NCBI GenBank assembly: GCA_018698795.1
Contig: JABIPG010000048.1
Span: forward strand, 1 to 45,704
DNA from: Rhodospirillaceae bacterium
GTDB taxonomy: Bacteria > Pseudomonadota > Alphaproteobacteria > Rhodospirillales > Casp-alpha2
Direction: 5' to 3'
Length of the DNA: 45,704 nt
Every line of letters starts with the position of its first letter. Within the stretch, counting starts at the first letter, position 1. Below the pieces are notes generated by a model. That model had not been told where the DNA came from and did no database searches. It worked only from the letters and a program-made list of their open reading frames with translations. The position numbers were made by a program, and so were the translations under genes. Below are positions 8,691-16,851 of this stretch, piece by piece.

Positions 8691-8917
8691 CTGATCGACA
8701 CGGTAGGTTCGGATTTCCGTTTGTGCTTTTTGTCGCTTTGTATCGCGTGTTGTTGCAGCATGTGCTCGAAAATGTTCCGCTGCTCCTGGAACATACGCCG
8801 TTCACGGGCGCGCGATAGCCAGACGGAATATGCGACCGCAAGGCAGCCATAAACGGCGGTCATCAATCCAATGATAACCATGGATGTTTCAAGGTCAATT
8901 TCGCGAAGCATTCCCAT
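8687..8917 (-). CDS. Small membrane-anchored protein, unknown
   Basis: About 76 residues. One hydrophobic segment (roughly MVIIGLMTAVYGCLAVAYSV) follows a short N-terminus, then a charged tail rich in Arg, Gln and Lys (ARERRMFQEQRN, KKHKRK) that could form a cytoplasmic helix. ATG 8917 is chosen because AGGA lies about 10 bases upstream; GTG 8926 and ATG 8911 are alternatives. It follows the 168-aa gene by about 12 bases and is probably co-transcribed with it. No family is recognised. Confidence 0.55.
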   Translation of the reverse strand: MGMLREIDLETSMVIIGLMTAVYGCLAVAYSVWLSRARERRMFQEQRNIFEHMLQQHAIQSDKKHKRKSEPTVSIS

Positions 8918-8929
8918 TAACTTCACATC

Positions 8930-9436
8930 CTAATCTGTTTCAAGGTCATTGACTAGCCGCTCGAGTCGTTTGGTGAGCTTCGCTGAGTTATTTGCCTTTA
9001 GCTTCATATAGGTCCATCCACCGCCGACCGCCGCGAGCGCCAAAACCCCACCGGAAAGTAAAGTAATGGTACCGATCGTTAAGCCACCCCCAACGACGGC
9101 TGCGATTCCCAAGCCTGTCACGCCGATTGCTGGGCGGCCCACAAACCGCGTTATTCCTTCGGCTAGTATTTCTTTATTGGCTATATCATTCTCTTCTTCC
9201 AACAAGACTTCTGCGATGTAGTCGATAATGATCAACTTTGTGTCAGGGTCTTGGATTTGCGAACGAAATAGAGAGATCAACTCACGGCGCAAAGCTGAAT
9301 CGTTGGCAATACGAATAATTTCATCAGGCGGAAATGAGAGAGATTCAGCCTCGCCGAGGGAAACCGCTCGCGCAGCCTCGATAAAGACCTGGGGGGCCGT
9401 CAGTTCAGGCTCTGTTCGTTCATTGTTATCAGCCAT
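8930..9436 (-). CDS. Hypothetical protein with glycine-rich membrane hairpin
   Basis: 168 residues. The first 100 are soluble and acidic, with helices around a segment ALRRELISLFRSQI. Then comes a long Gly/Ala/Val/Ile stretch (about 105-145, GVTGLGIAAVVGGG and LLSGGVLALAAVGGG) likely to form two membrane passes, and a short Lys/Arg-rich end. ATG 9436 has AAGGA five bases upstream. Base use is AT-richer than the neighbouring metabolic genes, which could mean transfer. No family is recognised; the glycine-rich hairpin is reminiscent of small membrane-active proteins but that is speculative. Confidence 0.6.
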   Translation of the reverse strand: MADNNERTEPELTAPQVFIEAARAVSLGEAESLSFPPDEIIRIANDSALRRELISLFRSQIQDPDTKLIIIDYIAEVLLEEENDIANKEILAEGITRFVGRPAIGVTGLGIAAVVGGGLTIGTITLLSGGVLALAAVGGGWTYMKLKANNSAKLTKRLERLVNDLETD

Positions 9437-9438
9437 CA

Positions 9439-9467
9439 ATTCCTTTTAATGTAACCATTAAGGGAAT
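9439..9467 (-). promoter_or_regulatory. Dyad over the ribosome-binding site of the 168-aa gene
   Basis: ATTCCTTTTAATG and CATTAAGGGAAT form a near-perfect inverted repeat around a TAAC loop. On the minus strand the repeat contains the AAGGA ribosome-binding site of the gene starting at 9436. It could be a protein operator or an RNA hairpin that hides the translation start. Confidence 0.45.
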
Positions 9468-9489
9468 AGCAATGACAAAAACACCCAAA

Positions 9490-9505
9490 AGGAAAATATT
9501 TTCCT
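9490..9505 (-). terminator. Perfect AT-rich palindrome after the acyl-CoA dehydrogenase gene
   Basis: AGGAAAATATTTTCCT is a 16-base perfect palindrome beginning 10 bases beyond the dehydrogenase stop. On the minus strand it is followed by TTTT. This suits a weak intrinsic terminator, though an operator for the downstream gene pair is also possible. Confidence 0.4.
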
Positions 9506-9515
9506 GTCTGGACAA

Positions 9516-11297
9516 TTAAGCGGCAACCGCAGCGCGGGCTCGCTCAAGGTCGGGAGATTCGACGTCGAGCAGCAATTCAGCGGCGACGCTCTCGGTCATG
9601 GCATCATCCAGGCTCATGGGGTCGTGCGGACGCAGGCGGTGGTCCATTACCAGGCGCGACAGCAACAAGCGGCTGGCATCGCCGCTTTCCTCACCCATCA
9701 TGGTGCCTTCACGGGCCAGCAGGACGGCGCTCATGACGTGGTAGAGTGCGTTCGACGCTTGGCGCGAGAACGATTCGTGCTCCGGCTTTGCAGCGACTTG
9801 ATCGGCGAAGCGCACGGCTTGGTCGACCATGGCGGAAAGCTCACCCCGGTACTGGCCGGGGACATCGTCGGCCTCTTCAATGGCTTGTTGCAGTTGGCTG
9901 CCCAAGGCTTCGTGCGCCTGGACTTTCGGGATGGCGCGTTTGGTGACATCCAGCGCGACGATCGACGATGTGCCTTCCCACACAACGCCTAAATGTGCAT
10001 CGCGCACAAGCCGCGCGTTGACCCATTCTTCGATGTAGCCGTTGCCGCCGCGCGCTTCCATGGCGGCGGTGGCGACCTTGACGTTGTCGCGGCACATGCG
10101 GCCCTTGATCATCGGCGTGATGATGCGCAGCGCGCGGGCGGCTTCCTCGTCGCCGGCATCGGCTTTTTCCATGACCGCGGCGGTGAACATGAAGCTCGAT
10201 AGCGCCTGCTCAGTCGGCAGCATGGTCTTCATGATCTGGCGGCGCATCAGCGGGTGGTTGATCAGTTTCTCGCCGAAGGTATATCGGTTGCGGGCCACCG
10301 ACATGGTCTCATTGAGGCACCGGCGCATCATTGCCGATGCGCGCACGCCGTGCGAAAGGCGCGACAGGTTGACCATGTCGAGCATATGCTTGAGGCCTTT
10401 GTTCTCCTCGCCCAGTAGGTAGGCCTCGGCGCCGTTGAAGGTCACTTCACCCGACGCCATGGAGCGCGAACCCATTTTCGATTTGAGCCGCATGATTTTG
10501 TAAGCGTTGCGCGAGCCGTCATCCATGGTGCGCGGCACAGCAAACAGCGATAAGCCGCGCGATCCCCACTCCGCACCCTCGGGTCGCGCCAGGATCATGA
10601 TCAGGCCGCCATCGGTGGTCGAGCAAAACCATTTGTTGCCGTAAATCCGCCAAACACCGTCTTCGAGTTTGGCTTCGACCTCAATGTTGCCGACGTCGGA
10701 ACCACCGGATTGTTCAGTCATGAACTGCGCGCCGGTGACCATGTCGTCGTATTTGTCGGCGGTCATGCGTGGGAAGTAGCGCTCGCGGACATCGGGCTGA
10801 GCGTACTTGCCGACCAGATAGGCGGACGTGTCGGTGGCGCTGATCGGACACATGAGGCCAAACTCGGACTGCACGAATAGATACTGCACGGCGTATTTGG
10901 CTAACGGGCCCATCTTCTCAGTCCAGCCAAACGCGCCCGGCTTGTGGCTCATACGGTTGAGGGCAAAGTCCTCGTAGGCCATGCGCTCCATTTCCTTGTA
11001 GGCGGGATGATATTCGATCCAGTCCTCGTCACGGCCGAAACGGTCGCGGGCGTGCAGCACGGGCTGATGTACATCGGCCTGGCGCGAGAGATCGTCGAGT
11101 TTGCCGCCAGCCAAGCCACCGAGCCTGTCCAGGTGCGGCACCATGTGGTCGTGCAGCTTGGGATCCATGTAGAACTTCAAAAGCGCCTGAAAGCCTTTGT
11201 CCAACTGGTAAAAGTTCTCGCCATGGCAATCGGGGGCGACCCAATCGGCGCCGGACAAATGTTTGGTGGCTTCCGGTTTGGTTGTTGGGCTGCTCAT
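9516..11297 (-). CDS. Acyl-CoA dehydrogenase, AidB-like long form
   Basis: 593 residues, longer than ordinary acyl-CoA dehydrogenases (about 380) because of N- and C-terminal extensions, as in the AidB and DmdC branches. The FAD-contact stretch MTEQSGGSDVG, the region MEARGGNGYIEEW and the WEGTSSI segment are clear; the Glu of WEGTS aligns with the catalytic base of classical family members. It would introduce an alpha-beta double bond into an acyl-CoA in the cytoplasm. ATG 11297 is chosen for its AAGGAGG site; ATG-like starts further upstream add poor sequence. It is transcribed alone. Confidence 0.87.
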   Translation of the reverse strand: MSSPTTKPEATKHLSGADWVAPDCHGENFYQLDKGFQALLKFYMDPKLHDHMVPHLDRLGGLAGGKLDDLSRQADVHQPVLHARDRFGRDEDWIEYHPAYKEMERMAYEDFALNRMSHKPGAFGWTEKMGPLAKYAVQYLFVQSEFGLMCPISATDTSAYLVGKYAQPDVRERYFPRMTADKYDDMVTGAQFMTEQSGGSDVGNIEVEAKLEDGVWRIYGNKWFCSTTDGGLIMILARPEGAEWGSRGLSLFAVPRTMDDGSRNAYKIMRLKSKMGSRSMASGEVTFNGAEAYLLGEENKGLKHMLDMVNLSRLSHGVRASAMMRRCLNETMSVARNRYTFGEKLINHPLMRRQIMKTMLPTEQALSSFMFTAAVMEKADAGDEEAARALRIITPMIKGRMCRDNVKVATAAMEARGGNGYIEEWVNARLVRDAHLGVVWEGTSSIVALDVTKRAIPKVQAHEALGSQLQQAIEEADDVPGQYRGELSAMVDQAVRFADQVAAKPEHESFSRQASNALYHVMSAVLLAREGTMMGEESGDASRLLLSRLVMDHRLRPHDPMSLDDAMTESVAAELLLDVESPDLERARAAVAA

Positions 11298-11493
11298 GAT
11301 CGGCCTCCTTGCCGCAGTAAAAATCATTCAAGAGATAATATGACCTAAGCTGTTATGCGCTTTCAAACGAATTGTTAACATGCCATGAGTGAGGTTTTAT
11401 CAATCAAGAAATTCACTGGTTTGGCGCGGATTGAGACGTCAGGCCGGCTCGCGTAAGAATGATTGGTTATTGATTGGGTGCCGGGGAGGCGAT

Positions 11494-12720
11494 TTGTCGA
11501 CGTTACGTATCATTGTCTTGATCTGTACGGCGCAGACTTTGGCGCAGATCGGTGCGTTTTCCGTGCCGGCTTTGTTGCCGCAATTCATCAATGCTTGGAA
11601 TTTGACCAACACCCAAGCCGGCTGGATCACCGGAATTTTTTATTTGGCGTATGTTCTCAGTGTGCCGATTTTGGTGGCGTTGACCGACCGCGTTGACCCC
11701 AAACGCATCTACATGTTCGGCGTCAGCGTGATTACCCTGGCCGGGTTCGGCTACGCGTGGTTGGCGAACGATTTCTGGTCAGCGCTTTTATTTCGCGCAC
11801 TTTGGGGAATTGGTTGGGCCGGGACCTATATGACCGGCTTGAAAGCGCTGAGCGATTTCGTCGAGGGGCCAGGGCAGTCACGCGCGGTGACCGCACATGC
11901 GGCGACCATCGGCGTTTCCGGCGCACTGTCATTCGTTGTCGCCGGCACCATAGCTGAATGGTTCGGTTGGCGTTGGGGCGTTGGAATCGGTGGGGTCGGT
12001 GCGCTTGCGGCTTTGGTGATCATGGGGCTGTTTTTGCCGGCACGCACACCAGCGCCACGGGAAGGCGAGGCGAGGGCTTTACTTGATTTTCGCCCGGTGC
12101 TGCGCAACCGCTCGGCGATGGCTTATTCCATCGGGTATTGCGTGCATACGTTGGAAATGAGTGCTCTACGCAATTGGGTGGTCGCGTTTTTGACCTTTAC
12201 GGCGGCCTACCAAGGGTTATCTGAGTCCAGCCTCAGCGCATGGTTGGCGCCGACGGTGATTGCCAGCGCCATGGGCCTTCTTGGTGTATGGGCCAGTGTT
12301 ACGGGCAATGAAATTTCCATCCGGTTCGGGCGAAGGCGTTTGATTTTGGTGGTCATGCTGGTCGGCATTTTGGTGGCTGCCGGTGTCGGGTTTTCGGCCC
12401 AGGTCGCCTATCCACTGGCGGCGGGGTTGGTGCTGGTCTATGCCATCCTGATTTGGGCCGATTCGTCATCATTGACCGCCGGGGCTGCCGGCAGTGCCGC
12501 GCCCGGTCAACGCGGCGCCACTTTGGCGGTGCACTCTGCGCTGGGATATGGCGGCGGTTTCTTCGGGCCGTTGACCATGGGATTTGTCCTCGACCTTACG
12601 GGCGGCGGCACAACGCCGTATAGTTGGGGTATCGCATTTATGGCTGTCGCCGCCATCATGATGATTGGGCCTTTGGCGATGCTGGTCTTGAAACCGGCGC
12701 GGCTGGCTGGCGACAAATGA
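11494..12720 (+). CDS. MFS transporter
   Basis: About 408 residues with roughly 12 hydrophobic segments. It contains the MFS loop 2-3 motif region (VALTDRVDPKRIYMFG) and the repeated half near NEISIRFGRRRLILV. TTG 11494 is selected because GGGGAGG lies 6 bases before it and the first transmembrane helix starts directly afterwards; starting at 11389 would add a 35-residue charged leader. Major facilitators carry small solutes across the inner membrane. The direction and substrate are not readable. It is followed after 18 bases by an ATC-hydrolase family gene, suggesting uptake of that enzyme's substrate. Confidence 0.85.
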   Translation: MSTLRIIVLICTAQTLAQIGAFSVPALLPQFINAWNLTNTQAGWITGIFYLAYVLSVPILVALTDRVDPKRIYMFGVSVITLAGFGYAWLANDFWSALLFRALWGIGWAGTYMTGLKALSDFVEGPGQSRAVTAHAATIGVSGALSFVVAGTIAEWFGWRWGVGIGGVGALAALVIMGLFLPARTPAPREGEARALLDFRPVLRNRSAMAYSIGYCVHTLEMSALRNWVVAFLTFTAAYQGLSESSLSAWLAPTVIASAMGLLGVWASVTGNEISIRFGRRRLILVVMLVGILVAAGVGFSAQVAYPLAAGLVLVYAILIWADSSSLTAGAAGSAAPGQRGATLAVHSALGYGGGFFGPLTMGFVLDLTGGGTTPYSWGIAFMAVAAIMMIGPLAMLVLKPARLAGDK

Positions 12721-12738
12721 AAAACGGAGGTGATCAAA

Positions 12739-13230
12739 ATGGATATCAACGATGTGCCGGTGCTGGCGCGGCGCGAGATTGAAGCGCGGATCGCAGCCCC
12801 TTTAATCGAAGCCTACGCTGAAGAACTGGGCCGAGAGAAAGCTGTCGAAATTGCGTCAGCAGTGATCCGTCGCTTGGCGGAGGAAAACGGCGCTCAATTG
12901 GCTGCACGCTGCGGCGGCAATTCGTTTGATCACCTGGCAGGCGGCATGGGGCAGTGGTCTGCTGGCGGCGCCATTGAGCGCGACGTGATTCAGCGTACCG
13001 ACACCCGCTACGAATACAACATCGTCAAATGCAAATACGCCGACATGTACAAGGAACTCGGTCTCGCCGACATGGGCTTTGTGTTTTCCTGCGGGCGCGA
13101 CGGCCAGCTGTTTGGCGGGTTCAACCCGGATATCAAGTTCGAACGTACGCAGACGATTATGGAAGGCGCAGATTATTGCGACTTTCGCCTTTCTTTGGAC
13201 AATGATGAGAGCGATGAGGGGGCTTCTTAG
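12739..13230 (+). CDS. L-2-amino-thiazoline-4-carboxylic acid hydrolase family protein
   Basis: 163 residues starting at ATG 12739 after a strong CGGAGGTGATC site. The pattern ARREIEARIAAPLIEAY at the N-terminus, CKYADMYKELGL in the middle and RTQTIMEGADYCDFR at the C-terminus matches the ATC-hydrolase family, whose founding member opens a thiazoline ring on the way to cysteine. Many relatives have other or unknown substrates. C62 in ARCGGN and the cysteines of KCKY and DYCDFR are candidate functional residues. It probably forms an operon with the MFS transporter. Confidence 0.75.
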   Translation: MDINDVPVLARREIEARIAAPLIEAYAEELGREKAVEIASAVIRRLAEENGAQLAARCGGNSFDHLAGGMGQWSAGGAIERDVIQRTDTRYEYNIVKCKYADMYKELGLADMGFVFSCGRDGQLFGGFNPDIKFERTQTIMEGADYCDFRLSLDNDESDEGAS

Positions 13231-13270
13231 CTCTCAATCTATTCGATAGAGATTTTTTACGAGGGCGAGT

Positions 13271-13864
13271 TTGGAAACTCTCGGTACATTCATCCTGGCC
13301 GCCCTGGCGCTTACTGGAAGCCCCGGGCCCAATACGCTGAGCATGGCTGGCGTCGGCGCCGCGTTTGGACGGCGGCGCGGTTTTCGTTACATGGTGGGGC
13401 TGAACATCGGGATGGCTGCGGTCATCACCGTCGTTGGAACAGGTGTGTCAGGTTTGTTGTTTGCCGTGCCCGGCGCGGCGCCGGTTATTTCGGTTATGGC
13501 GGGTGCATATTTCGTTGTTCTGGCCTATCGCATCGCGACGGCGCCGGCTTTGACGGATACCGGCGCCCCGGGTTCGGAGCCGAAATGGTACGAGGGCACT
13601 TTTCTGTCTTTGGTCAATCCGAAGGCCTACGCCGCGATGGCGGCGTTGTTTTCAGGATTTGTCCTGATCGACGATGACCCGGCCGCCGATGGCATCCTCA
13701 AAGCGGCGCTGTTAATGGCGATGATCATCTTCGTCAACGTTTGCTGGCTCTATGCAGGATCGCTACTGACGCGCGTGATGAGACATGAACGCGCGCACCG
13801 GGCGATCAACCTGACCTTTGCAGGGTTGTTGATCGCATCGGTGGCCGTCGCCATCATGCTGTAA
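13271..13864 (+). CDS. LysE/RhtB-family amino-acid exporter
   Basis: 197 residues, mostly hydrophobic, with about six membrane segments. The N-terminal motif GSPGPNTLSMAG is the LysE-family hallmark, followed by a Gly-rich second helix. These proteins export amino acids or related metabolites through the inner membrane. TTG 13271 follows GAGGGCGAG closely. It stands 40 bases after the ATC-hydrolase family gene and converges on sat, with no clear terminator between. The substrate is unknown. Confidence 0.85.
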   Translation: METLGTFILAALALTGSPGPNTLSMAGVGAAFGRRRGFRYMVGLNIGMAAVITVVGTGVSGLLFAVPGAAPVISVMAGAYFVVLAYRIATAPALTDTGAPGSEPKWYEGTFLSLVNPKAYAAMAALFSGFVLIDDDPAADGILKAALLMAMIIFVNVCWLYAGSLLTRVMRHERAHRAINLTFAGLLIASVAVAIML

Positions 13865-13888
13865 AGCTGGGGCGGGCCGTTCGAAACG

Positions 13889-15064
13889 CTAGTCTTCCAA
13901 GCCGGCGTAGTATTCCTGCAAGACTTTGACCACTTCCGGTCTGGAGAATTCGGGCGGGATTTCCTCACCTGCGGACAGCATGCGGCGCTGTTCGGTGCCG
14001 GAGACCTGAATTTGGTCTTCCTTACCGTGCGGGCAGGTCTTGGCCGTGGCCATGCCGTAGCACTTCACGCAATAGAAGGTAATGTCGATTTTCAGCGGGC
14101 GCGTGGTCAGGCGTTCGGGCCCGACCTCGTCGAAAATATGATGCGCATCGAAGGGGCCGTAGTAGTCACCGACACCGGCATGATCGCGCCCGACAATCAG
14201 GTGCGAGCAGCCATAGTTTTGGCGGATCAGGGCATGGAACAAGGCCTCGCGCGGGCCGGCGTAGCGCATCTCAATGGGATAGCCCGCTTGGATCACGGTG
14301 CCGGGGCGGAAGTAGTTATCGATCATTGCCTGGATGGCCTCGGTCCGCACATCGGCCGGAATGTCGCCCGGCTTCAATTTGCCCAACACTTGGTGAATAA
14401 ACACACCATCGGTCACCTCGGCGGCGATCTTGACCAGATACTCGTGGCTGCGGTGCATGGGATTGCGGGTCTGGAACGCTGCGACCTCAGACCAGCCTTT
14501 CTCCGCGAATTGAGCGCGTGATTCGTTCGGGCGGACGTAAAGGTCTCCAAACATCGAGGGGAACTCACCCTCGTCGAGAACCGCTACCGGGCCCGCGAGG
14601 TTGATCTCGCCTTGGTTCATGACCTTTTCGACGCCCGGATGCGCCATGTCGGTCGTGCGGAATACATGGTCGCATTCCAGCGCCTTGTCGGGCGCGTATT
14701 TTTCCGTGACCCGCATGACCGCCATGATGCGACCGTTTTCGCTGTCCACCAGTGCCACTTCTTCTTCATCATGGATGCTGTCGGCCAGCGCCTTGTCGGC
14801 TGACAGCGTTACGGGAATCGGCCAAAACAAGCCGCTGGAGAGGGTCATGTCGAGGCAAGCGCCACGCCAGTCGGCTTCGCCCATAAATCCGTCCAGCGGC
14901 GTATAGGCGCCCATGGAGAGCATTAAAACGTCCGAGACCTCGCGGCTGGTCATCGGAATTTTCTTCAGGCCCTCAGCGCGTTTCAGCTCTTCGGCGCGTT
15001 CGGCTTGCGGCGCCAGCAGGGGTTTCAGTGTTCCACCGCCGTGCGGCTCAACCAGTCTCGACAT
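13889..15064 (-). CDS. sat: Sulfate adenylyltransferase (ATP sulfurylase), dissimilatory type
   Basis: 391 residues. It has the nucleotide-binding motif QTRNPMH (198-204) and GRDHAG (292-297), both standard for homo-oligomeric ATP sulfurylases, plus C332, C335 and C344 (CVKC...TC), a Cys group seen in the dissimilatory forms. In sulfur oxidisers the enzyme works in reverse: APS plus pyrophosphate gives ATP and sulfate in the cytoplasm. It diverges from aprM-aprB-aprA across 418 bases, which supports the APS pathway role. The ATG at 15064 has GAGAG about 8 bases upstream. Confidence 0.95.
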   Translation of the reverse strand: MSRLVEPHGGGTLKPLLAPQAERAEELKRAEGLKKIPMTSREVSDVLMLSMGAYTPLDGFMGEADWRGACLDMTLSSGLFWPIPVTLSADKALADSIHDEEEVALVDSENGRIMAVMRVTEKYAPDKALECDHVFRTTDMAHPGVEKVMNQGEINLAGPVAVLDEGEFPSMFGDLYVRPNESRAQFAEKGWSEVAAFQTRNPMHRSHEYLVKIAAEVTDGVFIHQVLGKLKPGDIPADVRTEAIQAMIDNYFRPGTVIQAGYPIEMRYAGPREALFHALIRQNYGCSHLIVGRDHAGVGDYYGPFDAHHIFDEVGPERLTTRPLKIDITFYCVKCYGMATAKTCPHGKEDQIQVSGTEQRRMLSAGEEIPPEFSRPEVVKVLQEYYAGLED

Positions 15065-15482
15065 GTCATAACTCTCGTTTGTTAAGGTGTGTGGGACGTA
15101 TCATTCGCTACCCTTTTTAGCAAAAGGTTTGCGCTTGGCACCATCATTAATTACAATTTATTGAATATATTGTGGGTGATCTCATATGAACCAGCTGTTT
15201 TTATGAGATTGGCTCTACAATATGCATTTTTTGGTTTGAATTGTCCCAATAAGTGTTTTTTTGGTTTGTTTCACGCCGGGCCTATGGTAGGCACACAGTG
15301 AGAATGTGATGATCGGTCAACGAGAGTGGAGGGGTATCCCTACCTCTCTAAATTTCAGTTTTCAAAGGCAATTGATTTTTAAGATTGCAAAACGAATGTT
15401 CGCATATATTCTATTTTGTGAAACTGTCTTAAATTTGTCGATTATCAACCGATAGACCTATTGGCATCACGGGAGATTAAAG
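15065..15482. promoter_or_regulatory. Divergent sat / aprM control region
   Basis: An AT-rich 418-base interval with no credible gene; an ORF at 15089-15301 has no ribosome-binding site or family. It holds an 8-base inverted repeat ATCTCATA/TATGAGAT (15179-15186 and 15202-15209), two copies of TTTTTTGGTTTG spaced exactly 30 bases apart (15227 and 15257), and CATATATTCTA (15403-15413), which recurs before the second soxW gene. Promoters for both directions must lie here, but I cannot place -35 and -10 boxes with confidence. Confidence 0.6.
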
Positions 15483-16325
15483 ATGTTTGCCAGCAATCCG
15501 TTCGCTGAACTCGCGACAACCATCCCGCCCTCAGCAATGCAGGCTTACGTCATCTTGATGGCGATCCTGGTCGTTGGTGGCACGGTGCTGGACATGATCC
15601 ACAAGAAAAGCGCCAAATATTTTTTTGAAAAAACGAAATCTGCCGAAGCCTCGCGAGAGCGCGTGCTTGGCGGTGGCGAGAAAGTCGGGATCGCCATTCA
15701 GACCGTGGCGGAGGATGTTTTGACCTCTGCTGAGTTCTGCAATCCCAAGCGCCGCATTTCACATCTCTTCACCATGTACGGCTTCATCATATTCCTTATA
15801 TCGACGATCGGCTTGGTGTTTGGGTATACCGGAAAAACCGCTCCTGGCATCGTATCGCAGCTTTGGCACTTAGGTGCGGCGATGGTTTGCTTCGGTGGCT
15901 TTTGGTTCTGGTTCTTTATTCGCGTCGACGTCGCCGCCGAGGGTAACCCTTGGTACCGGATCGTGCGCGCGGACATGTTCATTCTGTCGTTGCTCGGCAC
16001 CACCACTTTCGGGCTGCTCTGGTCGCTGACACTCGCAGGCGGAGGCGCCTTGAACGCCCTGTTCCTGGGGTTGTTCCTGGTTGCCAGCACGGTGCTGTTC
16101 GGTGGCGTTATGTGGTCGAAGTTCGCGCACATGTTCTTCAAGCCCGCAGCGGCTTTCAACAAACGGGTAATCAAGGCGGACGGCTCGCGGGAAAACCTGC
16201 CTGAGATCGGCGACCTGACGGATCCTGAATTGCAGAAAAAGTTCCCCGATATCCCTCAATACATGGGCGCCAATCCACCCAATATGGGCCTCGGTATTAA
16301 GCGCGAGCAGCCGCGGCACTACTAA
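15483..16325 (+). CDS. aprM: AprM, membrane anchor of adenylylsulfate reductase
   Basis: 280 residues with about five to six membrane helices (for example AYVILMAILVVGGTVLDM near 21-38, GFIIFLISTIGLVFGY near 100-115, and further ones to about 215) and a soluble C-terminal tail. The overall form resembles NarI/HdrE-like quinone-interacting proteins. It lies directly before aprB and aprA, the arrangement described for AprM in sulfur oxidisers, where it is thought to pass electrons from AprBA to the quinone pool. A GGGAG site precedes ATG 15483. Confidence 0.88.
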   Translation: MFASNPFAELATTIPPSAMQAYVILMAILVVGGTVLDMIHKKSAKYFFEKTKSAEASRERVLGGGEKVGIAIQTVAEDVLTSAEFCNPKRRISHLFTMYGFIIFLISTIGLVFGYTGKTAPGIVSQLWHLGAAMVCFGGFWFWFFIRVDVAAEGNPWYRIVRADMFILSLLGTTTFGLLWSLTLAGGGALNALFLGLFLVASTVLFGGVMWSKFAHMFFKPAAAFNKRVIKADGSRENLPEIGDLTDPELQKKFPDIPQYMGANPPNMGLGIKREQPRHY

Positions 16326-16368
16326 GTTCGAACCCTTTGCAATCTTCTGATTAGAGAGAAACCGTATC

Positions 16369-16851
16369 ATGCCTACTTTTGTTTACATGACCCGATGCGA
16401 TGGGTGTGGGCACTGCGTTGATATCTGCCCATCCGATATCATGCACATCGATAAGACTTATCGACGCGCCTACAATATCGAGCCCAACATGTGCTGGGAG
16501 TGTTACTCCTGCGTGAAGGCCTGCCCGCAGCATGCCATTGATGTTCGCGGCTACGCCGATTTTGCCCCGCTGGGCCATAGCGTCCGCGTGGACCGTGATG
16601 AGGAAAAGGGTGTCATCGCCTGGCGGATCAAGTTCCGCAACGGCAAAAAAGAAATGAACCTTCTGGCGCCGATCACCACCAAACCCTGGGGCAGCGGCAC
16701 GCCGCAACTCAGGGATGTCGAAGGCCCCACCCAGGAAATGCGTGATAGTGAGTTGCTGTACAACGAACCCAAGTACATCCGCTTCGATGACGGCGGCCTG
16801 CATACCTTGGAATCGAATGGCCTCGAGATGAAGAAGGGCGTGTATTACTGA
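16369..16851 (+). CDS. aprB: Adenylylsulfate reductase beta subunit
   Basis: 160 residues. Two complete [4Fe-4S] motifs are visible: C10, C13, C16, C20 and C42, C45, C48, C52, each followed by Pro as in ferredoxins. A C-terminal tail of about 70 residues embraces AprA in known structures. The iron-sulfur clusters carry electrons from the FAD of AprA to the membrane partner AprM. The stop shares one base with the aprA ATG, so the two are translationally coupled. Confidence 0.96.
   Translation: MPTFVYMTRCDGCGHCVDICPSDIMHIDKTYRRAYNIEPNMCWECYSCVKACPQHAIDVRGYADFAPLGHSVRVDRDEEKGVIAWRIKFRNGKKEMNLLAPITTKPWGSGTPQLRDVEGPTQEMRDSELLYNEPKYIRFDDGGLHTLESNGLEMKKGVYY

Noticed and set aside
15089-15301. 70-codon ORF in the sat/aprM divergent region
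   Set aside because: No ribosome-binding site, AT-rich non-coding character, and it covers an expected promoter region.
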